Below are positions 17,114 to 24,720 of a stretch of DNA of 64,000 nt, one piece after another (position 1 is the stretch's first letter; each line of letters begins with the position of its first letter). The translations under genes and the position numbers were made by a program. The notes under the pieces are model-generated. The model was not told where the DNA came from, did not search any database, and saw only the letters and a program-made list of their open reading frames with translations. This stretch comes from JAWCMQ01 sp039091255. Lineage in GTDB: Archaea; Aenigmatarchaeota; Aenigmatarchaeia; GW2011-AR5; JACRAC01. The stretch spans positions 1-64,000 of the forward strand of contig JAWCMQ010000003.1 in assembly GCA_039091255.1 (NCBI GenBank). The letters run 5' to 3'.

Positions 17114-18138
17114 TATTTCCACACTCCTGTGATTTTTGTCTTGCACTTCGGGCACGCGCCGCTGTTCAGGCGGTTGCTCGTTACGCTGTTGCCCGAACGC
17201 TCTATCAGCTTCTCGCCGCATTTCGGACAAAAGGTGCTCGAATGCTCGCTGTCGGCGACGTTTCCGACATAAACGTGGTTCAGTCCGGCGGCTTTACCGA
17301 TTTTGCAAGCACGCATCAGCGAGCTTTTCGGCGTCGGCTCGACGTCCTGCATCTTATAGTCGGGGTGGAAAGCGGAGATGTGCCACGGCATGTCTTTGCT
17401 CACGCTTGCGATGAACCGCGCGGCTTGCTCGAGTTCGGCGTCCGAGTCGTTCTTGCCAGGGATGAGGAGCGTCGTGAGCTCTACCCAGATTCCCAGCTCA
17501 TGACATTTGCGAATATTATTTAGCACGGGCTCGAGGCGGGCTTTGCAGACATCTCGATAAAAATCTTCGCTAAACGATTTCAAATCGATGTTAATCGCGT
17601 CCAGGTACGGTGCAATCGTTTCGAGCGCCTCCCTGGACATGAAGCCGTTCGAGACCCATACGTTTTTCAGGCCTCTCTTCTTTGCAAGCTTCATCACATC
17701 GAGCGCATATTCCAGAAAAACGGTCGGCTCGTTGTACGTGAAGGCGATGGACGGGATTTTGCTCCTCAAAGCGCAGTCCACTATGTGCTGAGGGGCGACT
17801 TCCTTGCTCTCTATCGCCATTATCTTTTCGGCGTTGGGCTGCTTGGATGCCTGCGAAATCTCCCAGTTTTGGCAGAACGAGCACGAGAAATTGCAGCCCA
17901 GCGTGCCGAACGAAAGGATGCGGCTGCCCGGCAGAAAGTGGAACAGCGGCTTCTTCTCGACCGGGTCGACTGCCAAAGACACAGGCTTGCCGTAGACCAG
18001 CAGCTCGAGCCTGCCCGAGACGTTCTTGCGCACGCCGCAGATGCCTCTCCTGCCTGGCGCAATCGTGCAACCATGGCTGCATGCGAGGCAGCGCACGGCC
18101 TTGTTTGGCAGGGGTTTGAATGCAACTTTGGTCTGCAT
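17113..18138 (-). CDS. AmmeMemoRadiSam system radical SAM enzyme
   Basis: About 341 residues from ATG 18138, placed by a TATA-like element at 18161-18171. The radical SAM cluster motif is CNFSCSFCQNWEIS (about residues 80-93). An upstream CLACSHGC..GRRGICGVR motif and a C-terminal zinc-ribbon-like part (FCPKCGEKL, ACPKCKTKI) are typical of the AmrS/PflX-like group. Other core motifs: AFTYNEPTVFLEYALD, VWVSNGFM, ELTTLLIPGKNDS, WHISAFHPDYKM. Co-transcribed and coupled with the fused A/B protein. Substrate unknown in the family. Confidence 0.93.
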   Translation of the reverse strand: MQTKVAFKPLPNKAVRCLACSHGCTIAPGRRGICGVRKNVSGRLELLVYGKPVSLAVDPVEKKPLFHFLPGSRILSFGTLGCNFSCSFCQNWEISQASKQPNAEKIMAIESKEVAPQHIVDCALRSKIPSIAFTYNEPTVFLEYALDVMKLAKKRGLKNVWVSNGFMSREALETIAPYLDAINIDLKSFSEDFYRDVCKARLEPVLNNIRKCHELGIWVELTTLLIPGKNDSDAELEQAARFIASVSKDMPWHISAFHPDYKMQDVEPTPKSSLMRACKIGKAAGLNHVYVGNVADSEHSSTFCPKCGEKLIERSGNSVTSNRLNSGACPKCKTKITGVWK

Positions 18139-18160
18139 AATGTGGCTTGGCGGCAAAACA

Positions 18161-18171
18161 TTCTTAAATCC
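18161..18171. promoter_or_regulatory. shared divergent TATA region (radical SAM gene and 18193 gene)
   Basis: TTCTTAAATCC lies 22-33 bases from both divergent starts (18138 minus, 18193 plus). A single AT element in a GC-rich 54-bp interval may serve both directions. Confidence 0.5.
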
Positions 18172-18192
18172 GCGACCGACCCTAATTTACTT

Positions 18193-18525
18193 ATGGCAGC
18201 AAACCTGCTTTTGGTCACGCTCGGCTTCGCCGTGAGCTTCGTCGTCTCGACAATCATCATCTACCTTGTGACGAAGTTCTTCGGCGAAAAGGAAGGCATC
18301 TGGCATGCGGCGCTGGCTGCGATAATCGGCTCGGTGATATACGCCATCGCCCATGCGCTGCTCGGCGGGCTGCTCGGAGCTGTAGCGGGCGGCATAGTGT
18401 GGCTGCTTGCGCTAAGAGGGCTCTATGAAATAGGATGGGCGCGAGCGTTCGTGATTGCGTTCGCCATATGGCTTCTCGCTTCCGCGGTGAGCCTCGTCCT
18501 GCCGACGCTCGGCGGGCCGCTATAG
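18193..18525 (+). CDS. small membrane protein
   Basis: 110 residues from ATG 18193; a longer reading to 17785 runs inside the radical SAM gene and is rejected. Four hydrophobic helices: LLLVTLGFAVSFVVSTIIIYLV, AALAAIIGSVIYAIAHALLGGLLGAVAGGIVWLLAL, and a final AFVIAFAIWLLASAVSLVL. Glycine-zipper-like spacing in the middle helices. Function not recognised. Confidence 0.65.
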   Translation: MAANLLLVTLGFAVSFVVSTIIIYLVTKFFGEKEGIWHAALAAIIGSVIYAIAHALLGGLLGAVAGGIVWLLALRGLYEIGWARAFVIAFAIWLLASAVSLVLPTLGGPL

Positions 18526-18538
18526 CACGGCGCGTGCG

Positions 18539-19828
18539 CTAGGGGACGTTAAGCGAGCCGAAGAGAACGCGGTCAGCTCGGTCTACCTTCACGCTTGCAA
18601 TCTGACCTAGCTTAAATTTCCCTTCAAGGACGATGGGTTTATAAGCAAAGTTTCGCGCTATCCAACTTCGCTTCTCTGCGTTGAACTCGTCGACTATCAC
18701 CTCTCCTTTCCAGCCGAGCCACTTCTTGTTCTGCTCGAGGGCAATCGAGCGGCACAGCTCGGACATGCGGCGGGAGCGGCCTTTCAGCGTTTCGGTCGGC
18801 AGCGGCTTCAGCCGCGCCGCTGGCGTGCCGGGGCGCGGGCCGAACCGAGAAACGTTCACATAATCAGGGCGGATTTCATCAATAAGGTCGAGGGAAAGTT
18901 GGAAGTCTTCTTCTGTCTCAGTCGGGTAGCCGACGATGACGTCCGTCCAGATTTGGATCTTTGGGAAAGCTTCGCGGAACGCTGCGACAACATCGATGAC
19001 ATCAGAAGAAAAATGCCCCCTTTTCATGTCCCTCAATACCCTATCGGAGCCCGACTGCGCTGGGATGTGTAGAAACTTAAAAACCCGTGAATCCTGATAC
19101 GCTTCTATCAATTCATTGATGTGCATTTTCGCAAAAGTCGGATTTGCCATCCCGACGCGCAAAAAATACTTTCCCTTCACCTTGTTCGTTATTTCTTTCA
19201 ACAGCTCTGCGAGATTCGTTCCGATGTCGAGTCCGTACGCTCCGCAATCCTGGGATGTCAGCCAAAACTCGCGGCAGCCTGCGGCATGAGCGGCTGATAT
19301 TTCTTTTATGACATCATCGACAGGGTAGGAAAGCAGATTCCCGCGCGCCAGCTTGGCTGCGCAGAAACTGCAGTGGCCGGCGCAGCCCTTGCTTATTTGG
19401 ACTATATCTATTGCCGGATTCCGCCGGATTTTCGGCAGGCAGACTTTTGCTCCGCCCTCTCCCAGCGCCTCGACACGCTTGCCATCAAGCGCGCGGATGG
19501 CTATCTTTGCTATCTCTGTGACGGCGTGCGTGCCGACGATGCTCGCACGGGGCGCCAGTGCGCGAACGCGCTCTGGTTGCGATTGCGCGAGGCAGCCTGC
19601 GACGATGAGCGGCTTGCCCAATTTTCGCAATTCGGCGATGCGGCATAAAGTGCGGTGCTCGGTCGGCGCTTTGACGGTACACGTGTTGATTATTACCAAG
19701 TCGGCTTGCGCTGCGGCGTTCTCATCGGTCAGGATGGCAAAGCCAGCCCTGCTCAAAAGGCCGGCCATAATCTCGCTGTCTGACTGATTCGCAGAGCAGC
19801 CGTAAGTTTCGATGTAGGCAACAGGCAT
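18539..19828 (-). CDS. threonylcarbamoyladenosine tRNA methylthiotransferase (archaeal e-MtaB type)
   Basis: 429 residues with the three-domain MTTase plan. UPF0004 domain: YIETYGCSANQSDSEIM, INTCTVKAPTE and VAGCLAQ give the auxiliary cluster cysteines. Radical SAM domain: ISKGCAGHCSFCAAKLARG holds the CxxxCxxC motif. The C-terminal TRAM-like domain starts around GEVIVDEF. It would insert methylthio at C2 of t6A37 in ANN-decoding tRNAs. Convergent with the 18193 gene; monocistronic as far as visible. Confidence 0.92.
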   Translation of the reverse strand: MPVAYIETYGCSANQSDSEIMAGLLSRAGFAILTDENAAAQADLVIINTCTVKAPTEHRTLCRIAELRKLGKPLIVAGCLAQSQPERVRALAPRASIVGTHAVTEIAKIAIRALDGKRVEALGEGGAKVCLPKIRRNPAIDIVQISKGCAGHCSFCAAKLARGNLLSYPVDDVIKEISAAHAAGCREFWLTSQDCGAYGLDIGTNLAELLKEITNKVKGKYFLRVGMANPTFAKMHINELIEAYQDSRVFKFLHIPAQSGSDRVLRDMKRGHFSSDVIDVVAAFREAFPKIQIWTDVIVGYPTETEEDFQLSLDLIDEIRPDYVNVSRFGPRPGTPAARLKPLPTETLKGRSRRMSELCRSIALEQNKKWLGWKGEVIVDEFNAEKRSWIARNFAYKPIVLEGKFKLGQIASVKVDRADRVLFGSLNVP

Positions 19829-19919
19829 GATGAAAATAGCCCAGCAAGGCTAAAGAACCATCGCAAGCGCGCTAAGGCATCGGCGCAAGGTTAAAAATTT
19901 TCCCCCTTTCACACTCTGA

Positions 19920-20537
19920 ATGCAGCGCTCCAGAGGAAGCTTCAGGTGCTACAGGACTGGAAATTTCATACCTGACAGAAGCAGGGAGTTTTTGAGCGAT
20001 GCCATTCGCTTCATGGAAAAGGCGGCTTACATTACGGCGTCGCCAAGCGGCATCGCCGAAGGAAGCGTAGCGATGCTTTACGAGAATGGCATCCTTGTCT
20101 CGCGCGAGGGCATCCCTACATGTTCGCACTACCCGCAAGATTTTGTTTATGTTGAACGGTTCAGCATGCGCGAATGGGCAGCATGGTACAAAGGGATTTG
20201 CGGCTCCGAGCTTTCGCATGACGTCCCGCTTCACTGGGCTATCCTAGTTAAGATGGCGCGGCGCAATCCTTCAGAGCGCCAGCCATGGGCTGTGCTTCAT
20301 GGGCATTCGCTGAGGACGCCTGAGGACGCGGCTCGGCTTGGCGCTCCTGTCCTGCTCGAGGGCGGCAAGCGTGGAACGATGCGCGAAACAGAGCAATTCG
20401 AAGCGTTTCTCCGCGACAAGCCTTATCCCGAACACAAAGCATGGCTAATCAGCGGCCATGGGTTTTTCGTGGCTGAAGGGTGCGTCCAGAGCGCCATAGA
20501 AGAGCTGAAGCGCATGAGCAAAAGCTCGCGGTGCTAG
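19920..20537 (+). CDS. class II aldolase/adducin-like protein
   Basis: 205 residues. Two zinc-site-like motifs match the class II aldolase/adducin fold: AVLHGHSLRTPEDAARLG (His-x-His) and WLISGHGFFVAEGCVQSAIEEL (His). Upstream, TASPSGIAEGSVAMLYENGILV recalls the substrate phosphate-binding segment, though it is diverged. A TATA-like TTAAAAATTTT at 19890-19900 fits a leaderless start at 19920. The stop is 8 bases from the tail of the convergent MTA phosphorylase gene. A role in 5-methylthioribulose-phosphate cleavage is possible given that neighbour, but the isomerase is not in the window. Confidence 0.6.
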   Translation: MQRSRGSFRCYRTGNFIPDRSREFLSDAIRFMEKAAYITASPSGIAEGSVAMLYENGILVSREGIPTCSHYPQDFVYVERFSMREWAAWYKGICGSELSHDVPLHWAILVKMARRNPSERQPWAVLHGHSLRTPEDAARLGAPVLLEGGKRGTMRETEQFEAFLRDKPYPEHKAWLISGHGFFVAEGCVQSAIEELKRMSKSSRC

Positions 20538-20545
20538 CGCCTCGG

Positions 20546-21349
20546 CTATTTTGAAAGGCGCGCACCTTTAAGCGCATGGCCACAAAAACATGCGCGGCTT
20601 GTGGGCACGCTAGGGATTATCTCCCTGATGAGCTGACGCAACCGCGCGCTGTTCGCCTCAAAGACGCGCAGCACGTCTTCTCCTGTCACTGCTGGCACGC
20701 TAGGATCTCCCTCCACACCCGTGTCGTAGTCCGTCACCAAAGAAATGTTGGCATAGCACATCTCGAGCTCACGGGCAAGCACTGCCTCAGGATACAAGGT
20801 CATGCCTATTATGTCCCAGCCTTGGCTGCGGTAAAATGCGCTTTCCGCACGGGTAGAAAAGCGAGGCCCCTGTACCACAACTATCGTGCCTGCCGGGTGC
20901 ACGCGCAACCCTGCCGCGTCGGCGGCGTCGATGAGCAGGTCGCGCAGCACAGGGCAGTACGGGTCGGCCGAACTTATGTGCGCAGTTTCGGGCCCGTGAT
21001 AGAACGTGTCATCTCGGCCATGCGTAAGGTTCACGAACTGGTCAGGCACGACGAAGTCACCGGGCCTTATCTTCGGCTTGAGCGAGCCGACAGCTGATGC
21101 AGAGATGACTTGGCGGCAGCCAAGGTCATGAAGCGCGCGGATGTTCGCCTTGTACGGTATCTTGTGGGGAGGCCATTCGTGCTTCAAGCCATGGCGCGCC
21201 AGAAAAGCAACTTTGCGCCCGCCAAGCTCGCCGATGGCGATAGGCGAGCTGGGCCAGCCGAAAGGCGTCTCGATGTTCACGACTTCTGCGTTTTCCAGCA
21301 ATGAGTAGAAGCCAGAGCCGCCTATGACACCGATGATGGACATGCACAT
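20546..21349 (-). CDS. S-methyl-5'-thioadenosine phosphorylase (MTAP family)
   Basis: 267 residues. Purine nucleoside phosphorylase family 2: IGVIGGSGFYSLL, FLARHGLKHEWPPHKIPYKANI (phosphate-site RHG and PH), SASAVGSLKPKIRPGDFVVPDQFVNLT, VVVQGPRFSTRAES, GMTLYPEAVLARELEMCYANISLVTDYDTG. It splits methylthioadenosine with phosphate to adenine and methylthioribose-1-phosphate. A TTAAAG element about 20 bases upstream suggests a leaderless message beginning near ATG 21349 or 21343. Confidence 0.93.
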   Translation of the reverse strand: MCMSIIGVIGGSGFYSLLENAEVVNIETPFGWPSSPIAIGELGGRKVAFLARHGLKHEWPPHKIPYKANIRALHDLGCRQVISASAVGSLKPKIRPGDFVVPDQFVNLTHGRDDTFYHGPETAHISSADPYCPVLRDLLIDAADAAGLRVHPAGTIVVVQGPRFSTRAESAFYRSQGWDIIGMTLYPEAVLARELEMCYANISLVTDYDTGVEGDPSVPAVTGEDVLRVFEANSARLRQLIREIIPSVPTSRACFCGHALKGARLSK

Positions 21350-21382
21350 TATTTCGGCGATAAGACTTTAATGCGGATTGCG

Positions 21383-21799
21383 TCAGTTCAAAGGATACGC
21401 GCCTATTCTTTCCGTGCGGGTGCGGCGGCGGACCTCCTGCTCGCTTGCGAGTGGGTCACGGACGTGCTCTTTTTCGTGCTCTAGGACTCGGCGGCGTGCG
21501 CCGTAGCCGAACACTTCATCGAGGTCATCCCTGAGCCATATCGTGGAAAATCCGTCTGTCATGCCAAGGACATCGGCTGGAAGATATTCTTTTGGAAGCT
21601 CTATCAGCGCGATGCGCTTGCCGTCGACTTCGATTTCGCCGCGATAGCAGCCTCGGTAAATCTCTTTCCAATAGGTCCGCAAGACCGAGCGATAGAGCTC
21701 TCTATAGACAGCTTCCCAATCCGCCGAGCCGCCAAGCTCGCGCGCATAGGGCTCCATGCGGCTCAATTCGCGCCGAATATCGAGGCTTACGGCAGGCAT
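21383..21799 (-). CDS. small HExxH-motif protein
   Basis: 138 residues. The motif RRVLEHEKEHVRDPLASEQEVRRRTR contains HEKEH, a zincin-like HExxH, followed 7 residues later by a glutamate that could complete a zinc site. The N-terminal half is helical and charged (WEAVYRELYRSVLRTYWKEIYRG), then a small beta part (GEIEVDGKRIALIELP). It overlaps the 3' end of the Dph6-like gene by 13 bases, so it is translated from the same message. No family recognised; catalysis unproven. Confidence 0.55.
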   Translation of the reverse strand: MPAVSLDIRRELSRMEPYARELGGSADWEAVYRELYRSVLRTYWKEIYRGCYRGEIEVDGKRIALIELPKEYLPADVLGMTDGFSTIWLRDDLDEVFGYGARRRVLEHEKEHVRDPLASEQEVRRRTRTERIGAYPLN

Positions 21800-22479
21800 T
21801 TGTCGGCCACCTCAGCTCTTGTTATCTCGAGCGTTCCGCTGCTGGTCTTGACGTCCCATTTCTTTTCGGATGCCAGGACTTTAATCCTTTTGCTAAAAAG
21901 CGGGCAGTCTAGCACGAGCGTCTCGAACTCGCCGCCTTCGCCTACGGGTGAAACGCCGAACTTTTTCTGCAGCGCCAACAGGTCGGAAAAGGCAGACGCA
22001 TCAAGCTTTCGGCCAAGCCAGCTTTCATTCAAACCAGCTGCCGCAACGTGGACAATTATCGACTCGAAGCCATCTTTTATTTCGCTTCGCAAAACGTCTT
22101 CTTGCGGCCTGCCCCAGAGCGGTGCGACGAGCGCGAGTCCGAGCTCGCGGGTGATGCGCTCGAGTCGCGCCTTCTGATAGTTTGAAGCGATTGCGCCGCA
22201 GACTATGCCATCGATTTTTCCTACAAGCTTGCCGAGCGCACTTTTGACATCTTCAAGCTCTTCCTCTTTTCGCCCTTTGGTCGGGACCTCGAGCAAAGGA
22301 ATCCCTGCGCATTCGGACACCACTTTCACCAAGCGCGTGTTGGGCGCGTGAAACATGTAGCTGTCCGGGTTCTCGGGGATGGCGCTGACTAAGCAAACAA
22401 GCTCGTGCCCAGCCTTCTTCGCGAGCCAGGCAGCATAGAGGGAGTCTTTGCCGCCCGAGACGAGAGCTGCAAGCTTCAT
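21787..22479 (-). CDS. dph6: diphthine-ammonia ligase-like ATP pyrophosphatase
   Basis: 230 residues from ATG 22479. N-terminal PP-loop LAALVSGGKDSLYAAWLA; FHAPN; a GAIASNYQKARLERI motif; PLWGRPQEDVLRSEI; and C-terminal VGEGGEFETLVLDCPLFSKRI. These are hallmarks of the Dph6/MJ0570 family that amidates diphthine on EF-2 to diphthamide. DphB, which acts one step earlier, is at 29555-30292. The longer N-terminus to 22548 is unlikely because the PP-loop would be displaced. The 3' end overlaps the mini-HExxH gene. Confidence 0.88.
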   Translation of the reverse strand: MKLAALVSGGKDSLYAAWLAKKAGHELVCLVSAIPENPDSYMFHAPNTRLVKVVSECAGIPLLEVPTKGRKEEELEDVKSALGKLVGKIDGIVCGAIASNYQKARLERITRELGLALVAPLWGRPQEDVLRSEIKDGFESIIVHVAAAGLNESWLGRKLDASAFSDLLALQKKFGVSPVGEGGEFETLVLDCPLFSKRIKVLASEKKWDVKTSSGTLEITRAEVADKCLP

Positions 22480-22589
22480 GCGAAAGGCTGGACGCAAAGT
22501 CTTAAATGCGCTCAGCGACGCTTGTCCGCCGATAAGCGAGGAAGGCATTTAAGTTTGCTGGTGCCAGTTGACGCAGGGTGCATGGCCGT

Positions 22590-22817
22590 ATGAAAGCTTA
22601 CGTGCAAATCGCGGTCGAAACAGGCAGAGACAGCTCAGTGCACGCGGCTCTAAAGCAAATACCCCAGTGCAAAGAGGCGCATGTGGTGTTCGGCGACTGG
22701 GACATAATCTCGCTTTTTGAAATCGCAAACCCTGAAGAGCTCGGACAGCTCGTGGTGAGCAAAATCCGCACGATAGCCGGCGTCAAGCTGACGAAAACGC
22801 TAATCGTGGCGAATTGA
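22590..22817 (+). CDS. stand-alone Lrp/AsnC ligand-binding (RAM) domain protein
   Basis: 75 residues from ATG 22590 (GTG 22578 would add four). KAYVQIAVETGRDSSVHAALKQIPQCKEAHVVFGDWDIISLFEIANPEEL..VVSKIRTIAGVKLTKTLIV is the complete RAM/AsnC effector fold with the GDWD turn, without any DNA-binding helix-turn-helix. Such proteins bind small effectors or modulate full-length Lrp proteins. A CATTTAAG element at about 22545-22552 is at promoter distance. Confidence 0.85.
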   Translation: MKAYVQIAVETGRDSSVHAALKQIPQCKEAHVVFGDWDIISLFEIANPEELGQLVVSKIRTIAGVKLTKTLIVAN

Positions 22818-22822
22818 GCGCC

Positions 22823-23197
22823 TTAGCCAAGCGCTGCAAGGCAGTTCATGCAATTGAATGCTATTACTGTCAGCACCGCCAACGCCACAAGAAACGACAT
22901 CCATATTCTGCGCTCGCCGCGGCGCTCGAAAAGCCAGATTATCCAGCCGAACCAGATTCCAAAAAACGCGACTAGCGGAAACGCGAAGAATGTGAACATG
23001 TTGTAGCCTAGCAGGTAGAACGCCCACTCAAGCCCGCCGAAGGCTGCGCCCAGAAACATCACTGCCCAAATGAAGGTGCTTCTCGCTGCGCGAGTTTTCT
23101 GAGGCCCTGTCTGCTCGATTTTCAAGCCTGCATAGAACAACGCAATAGACATCGCGCCTGCCATCAGCGCGATTGCGAGCGCAAGCACCCAGAGCAT
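22823..23197 (-). CDS. four-TM membrane protein
   Basis: 124 residues from ATG 23197, one base after the TGA of the reductase gene. MLWVLALAIALMAGAMSIALFYAGL, then a polar loop (KIEQTGPQKTRAARS), FIWAVMFLGAAFGGLEWAFYLLGY, FFAFPLVAFFGIWFGWIIWLF, a basic loop and a last helix with FNCMNC. Tight coupling to the flavin reductase-like gene suggests a common membrane redox role, but no cofactor motif is visible. Confidence 0.65.
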   Translation of the reverse strand: MLWVLALAIALMAGAMSIALFYAGLKIEQTGPQKTRAARSTFIWAVMFLGAAFGGLEWAFYLLGYNMFTFFAFPLVAFFGIWFGWIIWLFERRGERRIWMSFLVALAVLTVIAFNCMNCLAALG

Positions 23198-23198
23198 G

Positions 23199-23888
23199 TC
23201 ACACACTTCCTGCTATTCCGCCCCAGCTTTCTGACTTTATCCGTGCCTCCGGAACGCCTAACCTCAAAAGGTCGGCCTTCGTCGCTTCGACCATCTCCGG
23301 CGGGCCGCAGACACAATAATGCTTGCTTGCCGGGCTTGTAATGTGACGCTTCAGCATCGCTGCATCGATGCGGCCCAGCTCACCCTTCCACCCTGCGGGG
23401 TTTTCGCGTGTGAGGGTCAGCACGAGCTTGGTGCGCGGCAGCGCCTCAAGCTCGCTGCGCCACACGATGTCCCGCTCTGTCTTGGCACTGTACACGATTG
23501 TAGCGCTCGCACCGGGCTTCCGCAGATGCTCACTCCACAGCGCGCGCAAGCCTGCTATGCCGACACCTGCTCCTATGAAGACCGCTTCGGTTGTCGAGGA
23601 ATCGAGAGAAAAGGCGCCAAAAGGACCATCCATTTCCACAACGTCGCCGATTTTGAGCCGCTCGATCTTCTTCGGGAAATAGGAATCGGGCGCTATGCGC
23701 ACCGTCAGCCCGACAAGGGGCTCGGAGGGGTGCGACGATATAGAGTATGCCCGAGATTCTCCATCGAGCCGCAGCAGGACGAATTGGCCTGCTTTGAACG
23801 AAAACGACTCCAAGGGCTCGAATCTGAACGTCTTTACCTCCGGAGTTTCCCGAACCACTGCGGCTAGTTTGAATTTGCAATGCGACAT
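23199..23888 (-). CDS. FAD/NAD(P)H oxidoreductase of the ferredoxin-NADP reductase type
   Basis: 229 residues from ATG 23888. FAD domain: FKAGQFVLLRLDGESRAYSISSHPSE (RxYS motif) and GDVVEMDGPFGAFSL. NAD domain: AVFIGAGVGIAGLRALWSE, YSAKTERDIVW, and YCVCGPPEMVEATKADLLRLGVPEARIKSESWG. No ferredoxin domain. A TTAAAAAT element about 25 bases upstream supports a leaderless start. Transfers electrons between NAD(P)H and an unknown partner; the co-transcribed membrane protein is a candidate. Confidence 0.88.
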   Translation of the reverse strand: MSHCKFKLAAVVRETPEVKTFRFEPLESFSFKAGQFVLLRLDGESRAYSISSHPSEPLVGLTVRIAPDSYFPKKIERLKIGDVVEMDGPFGAFSLDSSTTEAVFIGAGVGIAGLRALWSEHLRKPGASATIVYSAKTERDIVWRSELEALPRTKLVLTLTRENPAGWKGELGRIDAAMLKRHITSPASKHYCVCGPPEMVEATKADLLRLGVPEARIKSESWGGIAGSV

Positions 23889-23932
23889 ACAAATATCCTT
23901 GCAGGAGATTTTTAATTCGGCGCTAAGCGTGC

Positions 23933-24475
23933 TCAGACCTTTAGCTCGCTCAGCCGCTTCTTCAGGCGCTTGATTGCCAGCTTCACCTGCTCGAGCGACT
24001 TTGCTCCTGCGCAAACGACGCGGCCGCTCGAGAACAGAAGGAATGCAACTTTTGGGTCGGGTATCCTGTAGACGAGCCCCGGGAACTGCTCTGGCTCGTA
24101 CTCGGATTCCTCGAGCTTGAACGCAAGCTGGTCAAGGTTCAACTCGCGCTCCAAATCGACCGCCACAACGATGTTTTCGATTTTGACTTTGATTGCGTTC
24201 TCGTTTATGCGGACGCCTATTTTCTTTATCGCGCGCACGGTTTTGCGAAGCGCCTCTTTCGCCGCGTTAGTCGAGCGCGCGCCTACGCATATGATCTTGC
24301 CGCTTCTAAATATTAGCGTAGCCACTTTGGGCTCAGCTAGGCGGTAGACAAGCCCCGGAAATTGCTCTGGTTCGTATTCGCTAGACTCAAGAGCAGTCAA
24401 AAGGCGGTCAAGCGAAATGGTCTTTTTTATGTCTGTAGAAGCAACGACATTTTCGATTTTGATTTTTTCGGCCAT
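23933..24475 (-). CDS. tbp: TATA-box-binding protein
   Basis: 180 residues made of two direct repeats of the TBP fold: IKIENVVASTDI...YEPEQFPGLVYRLAEPKVATLIFRSGKIICVGARS and VKIENIVVAVDL...YEPEQFPGLVYRIPDPKVAFLLFSSGRVVCAGAKS. Both stirrup phenylalanine pairs are present (FPG, FRSG/FSSG). The general initiation factor recognising the TATA boxes seen across the window. The promoter region holds three close TTTAAA boxes. Confidence 0.97.
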   Translation of the reverse strand: MAEKIKIENVVASTDIKKTISLDRLLTALESSEYEPEQFPGLVYRLAEPKVATLIFRSGKIICVGARSTNAAKEALRKTVRAIKKIGVRINENAIKVKIENIVVAVDLERELNLDQLAFKLEESEYEPEQFPGLVYRIPDPKVAFLLFSSGRVVCAGAKSLEQVKLAIKRLKKRLSELKV

Positions 24476-24490
24476 TGGCACACCCCATGC

Positions 24491-24530
24491 TTTTAAATAG
24501 ACTATTTAAATATGGCGCAAGCTTTAAATA
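24491..24530. promoter_or_regulatory. tbp promoter region with three TTTAAA boxes
   Basis: TTTTAAATAG (24491-24500), TATTTAAATAT (24503-24513) and CTTTAAATA (24522-24530) lie within 40 bases upstream of tbp. The first two are at TATA distance from the start. The rest of 24531-24720 carries no gene that I can support. Confidence 0.5.
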
Positions 24531-24682
24531 GTGACTTTAAGAAGCAGTCAGCGAATTTTGGCTGATGCGGCAACGCGTTTCCTGAGCAAACTCTCCATCA
24601 GAAACCGCCCCCTTCTGATTAATAAAGTTCTGCTGCATGTTGTGTTTGGGTGTGGATTCGAAACGGAAGCAGGCATGCTCCG

Positions 24683-24710
24683 TTTGGGAAATCCAAAGAC
24701 CTTTCCCAAA
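24683..24710. repeat. 9-bp perfect inverted repeat just before mcm
   Basis: Arms TTTGGGAAA (24683-24691) and TTTCCCAAA (24702-24710), ten-base spacer, ending 10 bases before the mcm ATG. A related half site (GGATTTGGA) follows. It lies in the leader or promoter of mcm; a regulatory or origin-related dyad are both possible. Confidence 0.5.
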
Positions 24711-24720
24711 GGGATTTGGA

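Noticed and set aside
15728..17230. 500-residue form of the MEMO-AMMECR1 protein.
   Set aside because: The extra 39 residues lie within the radical SAM gene; ATG 17113 overlaps its stop and gives the normal MEMO N-terminus.
17785..18192. N-terminal extension of the small membrane protein at 18193.
   Set aside because: It is the antisense shadow of the radical SAM gene.
24555..24620. Possible C/D-box sRNA upstream of mcm (TGATGC, two CTGA-like boxes).
   Set aside because: The C box is imperfect, no C' box or closing stem is evident, and such short motifs occur by chance.
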